Assembly: GCF_026183895.1 (NCBI RefSeq)
Contig: NZ_JAPFQI010000027.1
Span: 1-45,440 of the forward strand
DNA length: 45,440 nucleotides
Origin: Sabulicella glaciei
GTDB taxonomy: Bacteria > Pseudomonadota > Alphaproteobacteria > Acetobacterales > Acetobacteraceae
Direction of reading: 5' to 3'
The stretch's first letter is position 1. Every line of letters begins with the position of its first letter. The notes under the pieces were generated by a model, which was not told where the DNA came from, did not search any database, and worked only from the letters and a program-made list of their open reading frames with translations. This document shows, piece by piece, positions 24,574-32,786 of the stretch. A program made the translations under genes and the position numbers.

Positions 24574-24589
24574 AGCAAGAGCCGTGCCA
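24574..24589 (-). promoter_or_regulatory. Sigma-54 (RpoN) promoter of the PEP-CTERM gene
   Basis: On the minus strand the sequence is TGGCACGGCTCTTGCT, an exact fit to the -24/-12 consensus TGGCACG-N4-TTGCW. It points into the PEP-CTERM gene, 76 nt before its ATG. PEP-CTERM genes in several bacteria are known to depend on RpoN with the PrsK/PrsR two-component system, which agrees. An enhancer site should lie upstream, within 24600-24800. Confidence 0.8.
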
Positions 24590-25000
24590 GGATCGGGAAT
24601 CGAGGGTTTGCAAGGAGTTGAACCCATCAAGCCAGCCATTCAGCGAGGACCGTAAAGAAATCCGACTCCATCCTTGCGAATAATCGTAATCCAGCGATGA
24701 TCCGCCGTGGGCGCGCCGAATCTCACAAAAGACAAGCCGCTGCGGGAGTCACGAAAAGGCAGTTCGCCTGACGGACCCGCCTCTAGGCCAGGGCAATGCG
24801 TCGAGAAGCCGCGCGCTCCTTTCGAGGCACGATGTCAGCCACCGCGCGTGATGCGACCAGGAAGGCTGGACTCGCTTCCGCCGCGAAGCACCCCGCTCCG
24901 CAGAGCGGCACCAAGCTGGGGCTCTGGTTGGAATGATTTCCGGCGGGTTCTGCTGCTGTAGGCGTCAAGGGATGCCGGGACGCGACAAGCGGGGGCCGTT
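24590..25000. other. 411-bp stretch without a convincing gene
   Basis: Composition is less GC-rich than the flanks and no reading frame has coding character; an 84-codon frame at 24707-24961 lacks any recognisable pattern. The part next to the sigma-54 promoter probably contains activator sites; a loose inverted repeat GGGTT/AACCC spans 24604-24625. No tRNA or small-RNA fold was recognised. Confidence 0.5.
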
Positions 25001-25138
25001 CTAGCCCATCCATTCCTCGATCAGGTCACGGATTTCGTCGGGCGACAGGCTGTCGGCGACGACCTGCTCCTCAGCAGGGTCGCCATGAGGCAGGGTTTCG
25101 GGAGAAAGGGCGCTTTTCACGTCTTGCTTGTCCACCAT
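25001..25138 (-). CDS. Possible small protein, 45 residues
   Basis: The frame starts at ATG 25138 and ends in TAG. The product is acidic, rich in Asp, Glu and Ser, and closes with an amphipathic helix SPDEIRDLIEEWMG, more protein-like than the GC-rich shadow frames around it. No ribosome-binding site is clear and the family is not recognised. It would be divergent from the TRAP binding-protein gene, 117 nt away. Confidence 0.4.
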   Translation of the reverse strand: MVDKQDVKSALSPETLPHGDPAEEQVVADSLSPDEIRDLIEEWMG

Positions 25139-25255
25139 GGTGTATCGAACCGCCCGAACGAGGGAAGCCGAGACGCGGTTGCGCACGCCCTTCCGGGCGG
25201 ACGCGGATTTCGGTAATGCGGCGCGAGTCGTCCCGCCTGGAGGAAACCGAATTCC

Positions 25256-26347
25256 ATGAATCGCCGTCTCGTCCTGGGCGCCGCCGCCGCGGCCGCCCCC
25301 GCCGCCCTCCTGGCGGCCCCTGCCGTCGCCCAGACCCATCCCGAGGTGCGCTGGCGCTTCCAATCCTCCTTCCCCCGCAACCTGGACGTGCTCTACGGCA
25401 CGGCGGAGCGCATCGGGAACCGCGTCGCGGCGCTGACGGAGAACCGGTTCCGCATCACGCCCTTTCCCGCCGGCGAGATCGTGCCGGGGCTGCAGGTGCT
25501 GGACGCGGTGCAGAACGGCACCATCGAGTGCGGCCACACCGCCTCCTACTGGTATATCGGCAAGGAGCCGGGCTTCGCCTTCTTCACCGCCGTTCCCTTC
25601 GGGCTGAACACCCGCCAGCTGACGGCCTGGCTGCGCCACGGCGGCGGCAACCAGTTCGCCGACCAGCTCTTCGCCGACTACAACATCGTCGGCTTCCCGG
25701 CCGGCGACACGGGCGCGCAGATGGGCGGCTGGTTCCGCAACGAGATCCGCTCCCTGCAGGACGTGCAGGGGCTGAAGTTCCGCATCTCCGGCCTCGCCGG
25801 GCGCGTCTTCCAGGCAATGGGCGCGGCGCCGCAGCTCACCGCCCCGGCCGACATCTACCCGGCGCTGGAGCGCGGCGTGATCGACGGGACGGAGTTCACC
25901 GGCCCGCACGACGATGAGCGCCTGGGCTTCTTCCGCGTGGCGCGTTTCTACTACGCCCCGGGCTGGTTCGAGCCGGCGGCGCGGCTGCACATGATGACCA
26001 ACCGCCGCGCCTACGAGGCGCTGCCGCAGCTCTACAAGGACGCGCTGCAGATCGCCTGCGCCGAGGCGGATAGCGAGATGGTGAGCCGCTACGACCACCT
26101 GCACCCGCAGGCGCTGCGCCGCCTCGTCGCCGGGGGCGCGCAGCTGCGCTTCTACCCGCGCGAGGTGATGCAGTCGGCCTGGCGCGCCAACGAGGCGCTG
26201 ATGGCCGAGCTCGCCGGGCAGAACCAGCGCTTCCGCACCATCTGGGAAAGCTACCGCCCCTATCGCGCGGAGCTGTTCCAGTGGTTCCGCGTGGCCGAGA
26301 ACTCCTTCGACAACTTCGCCTTCGCCGCCACCGCGCAAGGCGGCTGA
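25256..26347 (+). CDS. TRAP transporter solute-binding protein, DctP family
   Basis: A 363-residue periplasmic protein with a signal peptide ending in APAVAQ (the N-terminal NRR suggests possible Tat export). The DctP pattern is clear: RWRFQSSFPRN, FRITPFPAGEIVPGLQVLDAVQNGTIECGHTA, LKFRISGLAGRVFQAMGA with the carboxylate-binding Arg, and the YPALERGVIDGTEFTGP helix. It belongs to the branch that binds 2-oxo acids or similar carboxylates by these signatures. No DctQ or DctM membrane subunits are next to it, so it is an orphan receptor or serves permeases elsewhere. Preceded by GGAGG, and followed by a hairpin terminator. Confidence 0.92.
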   Translation: MNRRLVLGAAAAAAPAALLAAPAVAQTHPEVRWRFQSSFPRNLDVLYGTAERIGNRVAALTENRFRITPFPAGEIVPGLQVLDAVQNGTIECGHTASYWYIGKEPGFAFFTAVPFGLNTRQLTAWLRHGGGNQFADQLFADYNIVGFPAGDTGAQMGGWFRNEIRSLQDVQGLKFRISGLAGRVFQAMGAAPQLTAPADIYPALERGVIDGTEFTGPHDDERLGFFRVARFYYAPGWFEPAARLHMMTNRRAYEALPQLYKDALQIACAEADSEMVSRYDHLHPQALRRLVAGGAQLRFYPREVMQSAWRANEALMAELAGQNQRFRTIWESYRPYRAELFQWFRVAENSFDNFAFAATAQGG

Positions 26348-26382
26348 TGGGCGGCTGACGCCTTCCTTCCGGCCGTATCGGG

Positions 26383-26410
26383 AAAGCCGCGCCAGCCCTG
26401 GCGCGGCTTT
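26383..26410 (+). terminator. Hairpin terminator after the TRAP binding protein
   Basis: A perfect 12-bp stem AAAGCCGCGCCA / TGGCGCGGCTTT with a GCCC loop; the last bases form a short T-run. It lies 35 nt past the stop and isolates the gene from the small lipoprotein downstream. Confidence 0.85.
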
Positions 26411-26470
26411 CTGCGTTAGGCCCCCAGGCGCCGGCTCACTGCCGGGTCAGCATTGGATTGGAGGATGTGT

Positions 26471-26707
26471 ATGTTCCAGAAGCTTTGCATGGCGGGCGGC
26501 TTGGTGGCCCTTCTCGGCACCGCGGCCTGCACCAACCCCTATAGCGAAGGCCAGCGCGCAGCCGGCGGCGGCCTGATTGGCGCGGGCGCGGGCGCGGCGG
26601 TTGGTGGCTTGGCCGGCGGCGGCTCGGGTGCGGCGATCGGGGCGGTGACTGGCGGCGCGGTGGGCGCGGCCACGGGCGTGCTGACCACGCCGCAGCGCCG
26701 CTACTGA
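26471..26707 (+). CDS. Small glycine-zipper lipoprotein
   Basis: The 78-residue product has a lipoprotein signal (LLGTAAC; lipobox Cys near residue 19) and then a Gly/Ala-rich hydrophobic hairpin GGGLIGAGAGAAVGGLAGGG and TGGAVGAATGVL, ending in a short polar tail. This is the YMGG/glycine-zipper type of small envelope protein. The start at 26471 has GGAGG six bases upstream; an ATG two codons earlier falls too close to it. The function is unknown, likely envelope stress or membrane anchoring. Confidence 0.8.
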   Translation: MFQKLCMAGGLVALLGTAACTNPYSEGQRAAGGGLIGAGAGAAVGGLAGGGSGAAIGAVTGGAVGAATGVLTTPQRRY

Positions 26708-26715
26708 AGGCGTGC

Positions 26716-26735
26716 GGGGCCGCTTCGGCGGTCCC
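26716..26735 (+). terminator. Weak hairpin after the small lipoprotein
   Basis: GGGGCCGC-TTCG-GCGGTCCC forms an 8-bp stem (one G-U pair) closed by a stable TTCG tetraloop. It has no T-run, so termination is uncertain. Confidence 0.45.
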
Positions 26736-26905
26736 GCTGCATGCGCAGGCCCCAGGGCGGAACGTGATCGTCGGAGGAAGGGCGACGCGGGATGCCAGGC
26801 ATATCGGGGTGCAGTGCGCCAGATCGCTGGAGAGTGAGAGGGCAGCGACGGCAACCCCGCGTCTGAGACAATAATGTCACAGGAGGGGTTCCGGTTGCAT
26901 CAAGC

Positions 26906-27691
26906 TTGTTTCATCTTCCCGCCGTGCCACCAGTTCCTCCCGCGATCCACTCGACCCTTTCCTTCGCTGGCCTCATCCTGGCCATCGAGCGCGCCACGCT
27001 GTATGCCGTCCCGGCTCCGCGCCTGCGATTCCTGGGGCCGCTGGTGCTGCGCGCCTTCCATGGCGGGACCGGCCGCGCCAATGCCGCCGTTTCGCTCTCT
27101 CCCGACCCCGTCTCCGACCCGGCGGCGATGCTGGAGGAGGTGCGGCGCTTCCATGGCGCGTGGGGCATCCGCCCACGCCTGCGCTCCACGCCGCTCGACC
27201 CGCCCGGCCTCGTCGAGGCGGCGCGAGAGGCAGGATGGCGAGAATACGACGAATCCCTGGTGCTGCACGGTCCGCTCGCCCCCGTCGCGCGACCGGAGGC
27301 GGCGCTGGAGGTGCTGGCCGCGCCGGAGGAGCGCTGGATGGCCGTGCTGGCCACCGCGGAGCATCAAGTGGAAGCGCGTCGGCGCGAGAAGCGCGAAGGC
27401 GCGGCGCTGATGACCGTGCCCTGCGCCTGGCTGCTGCCGGAGGATGCGGCGAGCCTGTTCGTGGTGGCTGACGGTCCGCTCTGCGGCATCTTCGACCTTG
27501 CGGTGCGGCCGGAGGCGCGGCGGCGGGGCCTGGCGCGGCGCATCGTGGCAGCCGGCGCCGACTGGGCCATCGGGCAGGGCTGCACCCACGCATACTTGCA
27601 GGTGAGCGCGACGAATGACGCGTCCATCGCGCTCAACACCGGAATGGGGTTTGGGGAAAGCTACCGCTACCGGTATCTTTCCCCCGAATGA
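26906..27691 (+). CDS. GNAT-family N-acetyltransferase
   Basis: The protein has up to 261 residues. The C-terminal half is a GNAT domain with the acetyl-CoA loop DLAVRPEARRRGLARRIV, strand-helix AYLQVSATNDASIAL and the closing NTGMGFGESYRYRYL. The N-terminal half is a degenerate GNAT-like region, with RANAAVSL and RLRSTPLDPPG as in two-domain members. The substrate is unknown. The start at TTG 26906 is tentative; the conserved part begins near YAVPAPRL, about residue 33, and an internal start cannot be excluded. The 198 nt before it hold the weak hairpin and no gene. Confidence 0.8.
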   Translation: MFHLPAVPPVPPAIHSTLSFAGLILAIERATLYAVPAPRLRFLGPLVLRAFHGGTGRANAAVSLSPDPVSDPAAMLEEVRRFHGAWGIRPRLRSTPLDPPGLVEAAREAGWREYDESLVLHGPLAPVARPEAALEVLAAPEERWMAVLATAEHQVEARRREKREGAALMTVPCAWLLPEDAASLFVVADGPLCGIFDLAVRPEARRRGLARRIVAAGADWAIGQGCTHAYLQVSATNDASIALNTGMGFGESYRYRYLSPE

Positions 27692-27715
27692 CGGGTTTCG
27701 CCGCCGCCGGAAATT

Positions 27716-28690
27716 TTACGGCAGAAGGATGGTCGAGCCGGTGGTCTTCCGGGCCTCCAGGTCGCGATGCGCCTGGGCGGCTTCGCGCAGCGGGTAGCGC
27801 TGGTTAATGGCGATCTTCACCGCGCCCGAGCCGACCACGTCGAACACGTCCTGCGCCGCGGCGACCAGATCCTCGCGCTTCGCCGTGTAGGTGGCGAGCG
27901 TCGGCCGGGTCAGGAAGAGCGACCCCTTGGCGGCAAGGATGCCGATATCCACCGGCGGGACCGGGCCAGACGCGTTGCCGAAGGAGACCATGACGCCGAA
28001 GGGCGCGAGGCAGTCCAGCGAAGGGATGAAGGTGTCGCGCCCGACGCTGTCATAGACCACGGGCAGCATGGCGCCGCCGGTGATGCGCTTCACCGCCGCC
28101 GGCAGGTCCTCGCCGGCCAGCACCACGTGGTCGGCGCCGTTTGCGCGCGCCAGCTCCGCCTTCGCCTCGGTCGAGACGGTGCCAATCACCGTGCAGCCGA
28201 GGTGCTTGGCCCATTGGCACATGATCAGGCCGACGCCGCCCGCCGCGGCGTGGACCAGGATCGTCTCCCCCTCCTTCACTCGGTAGGTCGAGCGCAGCAG
28301 GTACTGCGCGGTCATGCCCTGGAGCATGAAGGCCGCCGCCTGCTCGAAGCTGATGTTGTCCGGCAGCTTGACGAGACGATCCGCCTTCAGCGTCCGCGCC
28401 TCGGCATAGGCGCCGATCGGGCCGGTGGCGTAGGCGACGCGGTCACCCACTGCGACTTCGCTGACGTCCTCGCCCACCGCCTCGACCACGCCGGCGGCTT
28501 CCATGCCGATCGTCGCCGGCAGGGCGGGCGCCTTGTAGAGGCCGGTGCGGAAGTAGACGTCGATGTAGTTCAACCCGACGGCGTGCTGACGCACCAGCGC
28601 TTCGCCCGGCTTGGGACGGGGGAGCGGCACTTCCTCCCACTGCATCTGCTCGGGGCCGCCATTTTCGTGAATGCGGATCGCGTGGTTCAT
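27716..28690 (-). CDS. qor: NADPH:quinone oxidoreductase, zinc-independent MDR family
   Basis: The 324-residue medium-chain dehydrogenase/reductase has a GroES-like N-terminal domain (GLNYIDVYFRTGLY, ATIGMEAAGVVEAVG) and a Rossmann domain with AAAGGVGLIMCQWAKHLG. It lacks the zinc-binding Cys/His of alcohol dehydrogenases, as expected for Qor, and reduces quinones or enones with NADPH. The start ATG at 28690 overlaps the ogt stop by 4 nt, so the two are translationally coupled and may serve together in coping with reactive electrophiles. The gene ends 24 nt from the convergent GNAT stop. Confidence 0.93.
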   Translation of the reverse strand: MNHAIRIHENGGPEQMQWEEVPLPRPKPGEALVRQHAVGLNYIDVYFRTGLYKAPALPATIGMEAAGVVEAVGEDVSEVAVGDRVAYATGPIGAYAEARTLKADRLVKLPDNISFEQAAAFMLQGMTAQYLLRSTYRVKEGETILVHAAAGGVGLIMCQWAKHLGCTVIGTVSTEAKAELARANGADHVVLAGEDLPAAVKRITGGAMLPVVYDSVGRDTFIPSLDCLAPFGVMVSFGNASGPVPPVDIGILAAKGSLFLTRPTLATYTAKREDLVAAAQDVFDVVGSGAVKIAINQRYPLREAAQAHRDLEARKTTGSTILLP

Positions 28691-29160
28691 GCCGGGGTTC
28701 CCCGTGTGATGGACAAGGATTGGGCCTCCAAGGCCAAGAGAAATCGTTTGGTATCCAACCCACCATCGCCGGAATAGCCCCCCGCGCCGCCATCCGCGGC
28801 GATGACCCGATGGCAGGGGATGATGATGGGGATGGGGTTGCGGCCATTGGCCTGACCCACCGCGCGCGGGGCCGAGCCGACCTCCCGCGCCACCTCCAGA
28901 TAGGAACAGGTGGTGCCGGAGGGGATGCGGCACAAAGCCGCCCAGACCCGGCGCTGGAAGGCGGTGCCGTGGGGCGCGAGGGGCAACTGGAAACTCGTCC
29001 TCTCGCCATCGAAATAGGCGTGGAGCTGGTCGCGCGCCGCCTCGAGGAGGGGCGTCGCTTCCTGGTCGCGCCCACGGCCCCAGTCGAGCGCGACGATGGC
29101 GCCCTCCTCCTCCGTGACCGTGATTTCGCCAAGCGGGGTGTGGAGCGACAGCTGCGGCAT
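28687..29160 (-). CDS. ogt: Methylated-DNA-[protein]-cysteine S-methyltransferase
   Basis: A 157-residue suicide repair protein that moves the alkyl group from O6-alkylguanine to its own Cys. The active-site motif is IIPCHRVI, with the winged-helix TAFQRRVWAALCRIP and GQANGRNPIPII before it and the Arg-finger region ahead. The start MPQLSL at 29160 fits Ogt length; a longer frame begins 12 residues earlier. It is coupled to qor by ATGA and divergent from the ferredoxin-like gene. Confidence 0.93.
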   Translation of the reverse strand: MPQLSLHTPLGEITVTEEEGAIVALDWGRGRDQEATPLLEAARDQLHAYFDGERTSFQLPLAPHGTAFQRRVWAALCRIPSGTTCSYLEVAREVGSAPRAVGQANGRNPIPIIIPCHRVIAADGGAGGYSGDGGLDTKRFLLALEAQSLSITRGTPA

Positions 29161-29255
29161 GGCACGGATGCAGCACTGCCGCCCACCGGGCGTCAAGCGT
29201 GAGGAACACGGAGGCCGGGGCTGGGCGGGACACGCCGCCGCACCTAGATCGGGGC

Positions 29256-29597
29256 ATGGACCAGCCCGACCCGCCCCCCTTCTTCCGTGCCCATGTCTTC
29301 GTCTGCTGCAACCGCAGGCCGGACGGCCACAAGCGCGGAAGCTGCGCCGCGCGCGGCAGCGAGGCGCTGCGCGACTACATGAAGGCGCGCGCCAAGGAAC
29401 TCGGACTGAAAGGCGTGCGCGTGAACCAGGCGGGCTGCCTGGATCGCTGCGAGTTCGGCCCCACCCTTGTCATCTATCCGGAAGGCGTCTGGTACCAGGT
29501 CCGCACCCGCGAGGAGGTGGACGAGGTGCTGGAGGCGCATCTCGTGAAGGGCGGGCGCGTGCCGCGGCTGATGCTGACGGAGACGCATGTCGCCTGA
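29256..29597 (+). CDS. (2Fe-2S) ferredoxin domain protein, thioredoxin-like fold
   Basis: This 113-residue protein has four cysteines in the pattern FVCCNRRPDGHKRGSC and AGCLDRCEFGPT, the signature of thioredoxin-like [2Fe-2S] ferredoxins related to the NuoE C-terminus. The closing VIYPEGVWYQVRTREEVDEVLEAHL is also typical. It probably carries electrons to an unidentified partner. The start at 29256 begins close to the domain. It overlaps mnmE by 11 nt, so it leads the mnmE-mnmG-rsmG-parAB run in this genome. Confidence 0.88.
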   Translation: MDQPDPPPFFRAHVFVCCNRRPDGHKRGSCAARGSEALRDYMKARAKELGLKGVRVNQAGCLDRCEFGPTLVIYPEGVWYQVRTREEVDEVLEAHLVKGGRVPRLMLTETHVA

Positions 29598-30885
29598 CAC
29601 CGTCTTCGCCCTCGCCTCCGGTGCGGGGCGGGCGGCGGTGGCGGTGCTGCGGATCTCCGGCCCGCGCAGCGCGGCGTTGCTGGAAGCGCTGGCCGGACGC
29701 CTGCCGGCGCCGCGCATGACGACGTTGCGGCGGCTGCGCCACCGCGGCGAGGCGCTGGACCGGGCGCTGGTGCTCTGGTTCCCGGGCCCCGGCTCCTTCA
29801 CCGGCGAGGACTCCGTTGAGCTGCACCTGCATGGCGGCCCCGCCGTGGTGGCCGCCGTGTCCGAGGCCCTGGCCGATCTCGGTGCCCGACCGGCGGAGCC
29901 GGGGGAGTTTACGCGCCGCGCCTTCCTGCATGGCAAGCTGGACCTGACCGCGGCCGAGGGCATCGCCGATCTGGTCAGCGCAGAGACGGAGGCGCAGCGG
30001 CGTCAAGCGCTGCGCCAAGCGGAGGGCGGGCTGGCGACGCGCGAGGCCGCCTGGACGGGGCAGCTGCTGCGTCTCCTGGCGCGCCAGGAAGCCTTCATCG
30101 AATTCGAGGACGAGGATCTGCCGCACGACCTGGACATCCGGGTGACGACGGAGGCAGCAGCGCTGCGGCGCGAGCTGGAAGCTTCCCTGGCGGAGTCCGC
30201 ACGCGAGGAAAGGCTGCGCGAAGGGCTGTCCATCGCCATCCTGGGTGCGCCCAATGCCGGCAAGTCGTCGCTGCTGAACGCGCTGGCGGGGCACGAGGCG
30301 GCCATCGTTTCCGCCCGCGCCGGAACCACGCGCGACGTGGTGGAGGTGCGGCTGGTGCTGGGCGGCGTCCCCGTCACCTTGGCCGACACGGCTGGGCTGC
30401 GCGAGGCGTCGGACGAGATCGAAGCGGAGGGCGTGCACCGCGCCCTCGCGCGTGCGGAGCGTGCGGCCCTGCGCCTGCTGGTCTTCGCCGCCGACACCGC
30501 CCCGGACGCCGCGACCCTTTCGTTGCGCGACGAGGATGCGCTGCTGGTGGGCAGCAAGAGCGACCTCGGCCCGCCGGTGCTCGCGGGTGCCTTGCCGGTC
30601 TCCACCACCACGGGCGAGGGCCTGCCGCTGTTGCGCGCGGCGCTGGAGCGGGAGGCGGCGCGCCTGGCAGGAATGAACGAGGCGGCGGGCCTCACCCGTC
30701 CACGCCACCGCGCCGCGATCGGCGAAGCGGTGTCCTGGCTTGCCCATTTGGAAACGGCGCCCTTGCCCGAATTGCGCGCCGAAGCCTTGCGCGCGGCGCT
30801 GCGCGCGCTGTCGCGGCTGACCGGGCGCGTGGACGTGGAAGCAGTGCTGGATCAGGTCTTCGGCGAGTTCTGCATCGGCAAGTGA
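29587..30885 (+). CDS. mnmE: tRNA uridine-5-carboxymethylaminomethyl modification GTPase MnmE
   Basis: The 432-residue protein works with MnmG to make the cmnm5U34 modification of tRNA. It has the N-terminal tetrahydrofolate-binding domain (GSFTGEDSVELHLHGG, PGEFTRRAFLHGKLDL), a helical domain and the inserted G domain: G1 GAPNAGKSS at 220-228, G2 with AGTTRD, G3 DTAGL. The G4 motif reads GSKSD at 322-326, with Ser in place of the Asn of NKxD. The C-terminal FCIGK with the catalytic Cys429 is intact. The stop overlaps the mnmG start as GTGA. Confidence 0.96.
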   Translation: MSPDTVFALASGAGRAAVAVLRISGPRSAALLEALAGRLPAPRMTTLRRLRHRGEALDRALVLWFPGPGSFTGEDSVELHLHGGPAVVAAVSEALADLGARPAEPGEFTRRAFLHGKLDLTAAEGIADLVSAETEAQRRQALRQAEGGLATREAAWTGQLLRLLARQEAFIEFEDEDLPHDLDIRVTTEAAALRRELEASLAESAREERLREGLSIAILGAPNAGKSSLLNALAGHEAAIVSARAGTTRDVVEVRLVLGGVPVTLADTAGLREASDEIEAEGVHRALARAERAALRLLVFAADTAPDAATLSLRDEDALLVGSKSDLGPPVLAGALPVSTTTGEGLPLLRAALEREAARLAGMNEAAGLTRPRHRAAIGEAVSWLAHLETAPLPELRAEALRAALRALSRLTGRVDVEAVLDQVFGEFCIGK

Positions 30886-32786
30886 ATGTGGTAGATGCCG
30901 CGCCCATGTGGGACGCGGCGTATGATGTGGTGGTGATTGGCGGAGGGCATGCCGGCTGCGAGGCCGCCGCCGCCGCCGCGCGTTGCGGTGCCCGCACCTT
31001 GTTGCTGACGCACGACCTCGCGCGCCTCGGCGAGATGTCCTGCAACCCTGCGATCGGCGGCATCGGCAAGGGTCATCTGGTGCGCGAGGTGGATGCACTG
31101 GATGGGCTGATGGGTCGCGCGGCCGACGCGGCCGGCATCCACTTCAAGCTGCTCAACCGCTCCAAGGGGCCGGCAGTGCGCGGGCCGCGCGCCCAGGCGG
31201 ACCGTGCCCTGTACCGCACGGCCATCCAGGGGCTCCTGGCGGCGCAGGACGGGCTGACCTGCGAGGCCGACGCGGCCGAGGACCTGATCCTGCGCGACGG
31301 GCGCGTGGAGGGCGTTGCGGCGGCATCGGGCCGACGCATCCGCTGCGGGGCTGCCGTGATCACCAGCGGCACCTTCCTCCGCGGCGTGATCCATGTCGGG
31401 ACAAAGCGCATTCCGGCCGGGCGCGTAGATGAGGCGCCCTCGGTCGGGCTGGCGCTGACGTTGGAGCGGCTCGGCTTGCCACTCGGTCGCCTAAAGACCG
31501 GGACCCCGCCGCGACTGGATGGCGACACGATCGACTGGGCGGCGCTGGAACGCCAGGAGGGCGATGCGGTGCCGGAGCCGCTCTCCGTCCTCACCCAGCG
31601 CATCACCAACCCGCAGGTCGCCTGCGGTATCACCCACACCAACCCGAACACCCACGCCATCATCCGCGAACACCTGCATCTTTCCGCCGTTTATGGCGGG
31701 CGGATCGAGGGGGTCGGTCCGCGCTACTGTCCTTCGGTGGAGGACAAGGTGGTGCGCTTCGCGGACAAGGAACGCCACCAGATCTTCCTGGAACCCGAAG
31801 GCCTCGACGACCGCACCGTCTATCCCAACGGCATCTCCACTAGCCTTCCCGAAGAGGTGCAGGCGGCGATGATCGCGAGCATGGCGGGGCTGGAGCGCGC
31901 GGTGATCCTGCGCCCCGGCTACGCCATCGAATACGACCATGTGGACCCACGGGCCCTGCATCCTTCGCTGGAATGCCGCAACCTCGTCGGCCTGTTCCTG
32001 GCCGGGCAGATCAACGGCACGACGGGGTACGAGGAAGCGGCAGCGCAGGGGCTGCTCGCTGGCGTGAACGCTGCGCACCGGGCTGGCGGCAGCATGGAAC
32101 CTCCAGCGGTCCTCGCGCGCGGCGAGGCCTATGCGGGCGTCATGGTGGATGACCTGACGTTGCACGGCGTCAGCGAACCCTACCGCATGCTGACGGCCCG
32201 AGCAGAACATCGCCTTGCGCTGCGGGCCGACAATGCGGCGATGCGCCTGTCGCACCACGGCGAGGCCTGGGGCTGCATCGGATCGGAGCGGAGAGCCGCG
32301 CACGGCCGGTTCGCGGCGGCTTGCATGGAGGCGCTGACACGGGCGCGGCAGGAAGGGGCAACGCCGACGCAGTTTTCCGCGGCCGGCGCCCTGGTGAATC
32401 AGGATGGCCGCCGCCGCAGCGCGCTGGAGGCCCTGTCGCTGCCCGGCGTGACGCCTGAGGCGGCTAAGTGCCTCTTCCCCTGGCTTCGCGATCTGGACGG
32501 CTGCGTTCGGACTTGGCTGGAGGCAGAGGCGCTTTATGCACCCTATCTGGAGCGGCAGGAGCAGGAGCGGCAGTGGTTGGCGCGCGAGGAGCGGACGTCG
32601 ATCCCCCGGGGCCTTGACTTTGCCATGGTTCCTGGACTTTCCCGGGAGATGCAGGATCGCCTCAGCCGCGCCCAGCCGGACACATTGGGGCGTGCAGGCC
32701 GCCTGCCGGGCATCACGCCCGCTGCCCTTGCCGCACTCGCCGTCCACCTCCGCCGACAAGGGACTGTTTCACGTGAAACAGCCTGA
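30882..32786 (+). CDS. mnmG: tRNA uridine-5-carboxymethylaminomethyl modification enzyme MnmG
   Basis: The 634-residue FAD protein partners MnmE in modifying U34 of certain tRNAs. The FAD-binding VVVIGGGHAGCEAA is at the N-terminus; the family blocks MSCNPAIGGIGKGHLVREVDALDG, RLKTGTPPRL and GRIEGVGPRYCPSVEDKVVRF follow, then the FLAGQINGTTGYEEAAAQG active-site region. The start GTG at 30882 overlaps the mnmE stop (GTGA); an ATG eight codons in is possible. The last codons encode VSRET within the first parS site, so the C-terminus is shaped by that site. Confidence 0.96.
   Translation: MNVVDAAPMWDAAYDVVVIGGGHAGCEAAAAAARCGARTLLLTHDLARLGEMSCNPAIGGIGKGHLVREVDALDGLMGRAADAAGIHFKLLNRSKGPAVRGPRAQADRALYRTAIQGLLAAQDGLTCEADAAEDLILRDGRVEGVAAASGRRIRCGAAVITSGTFLRGVIHVGTKRIPAGRVDEAPSVGLALTLERLGLPLGRLKTGTPPRLDGDTIDWAALERQEGDAVPEPLSVLTQRITNPQVACGITHTNPNTHAIIREHLHLSAVYGGRIEGVGPRYCPSVEDKVVRFADKERHQIFLEPEGLDDRTVYPNGISTSLPEEVQAAMIASMAGLERAVILRPGYAIEYDHVDPRALHPSLECRNLVGLFLAGQINGTTGYEEAAAQGLLAGVNAAHRAGGSMEPPAVLARGEAYAGVMVDDLTLHGVSEPYRMLTARAEHRLALRADNAAMRLSHHGEAWGCIGSERRAAHGRFAAACMEALTRARQEGATPTQFSAAGALVNQDGRRRSALEALSLPGVTPEAAKCLFPWLRDLDGCVRTWLEAEALYAPYLERQEQERQWLAREERTSIPRGLDFAMVPGLSREMQDRLSRAQPDTLGRAGRLPGITPAALAALAVHLRRQGTVSRETA
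32765..32780. other. parS: parS centromere site 1 (perfect)
   Basis: TGTTTCACGTGAAACA, a perfect 16-bp palindrome that matches the bacterial parS consensus (TGTTNCACGTGAAACA). It is inside the end of mnmG and covers the rsmG GTG start. ParB, encoded 1.4 kb downstream, would load here and spread. Confidence 0.95.
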
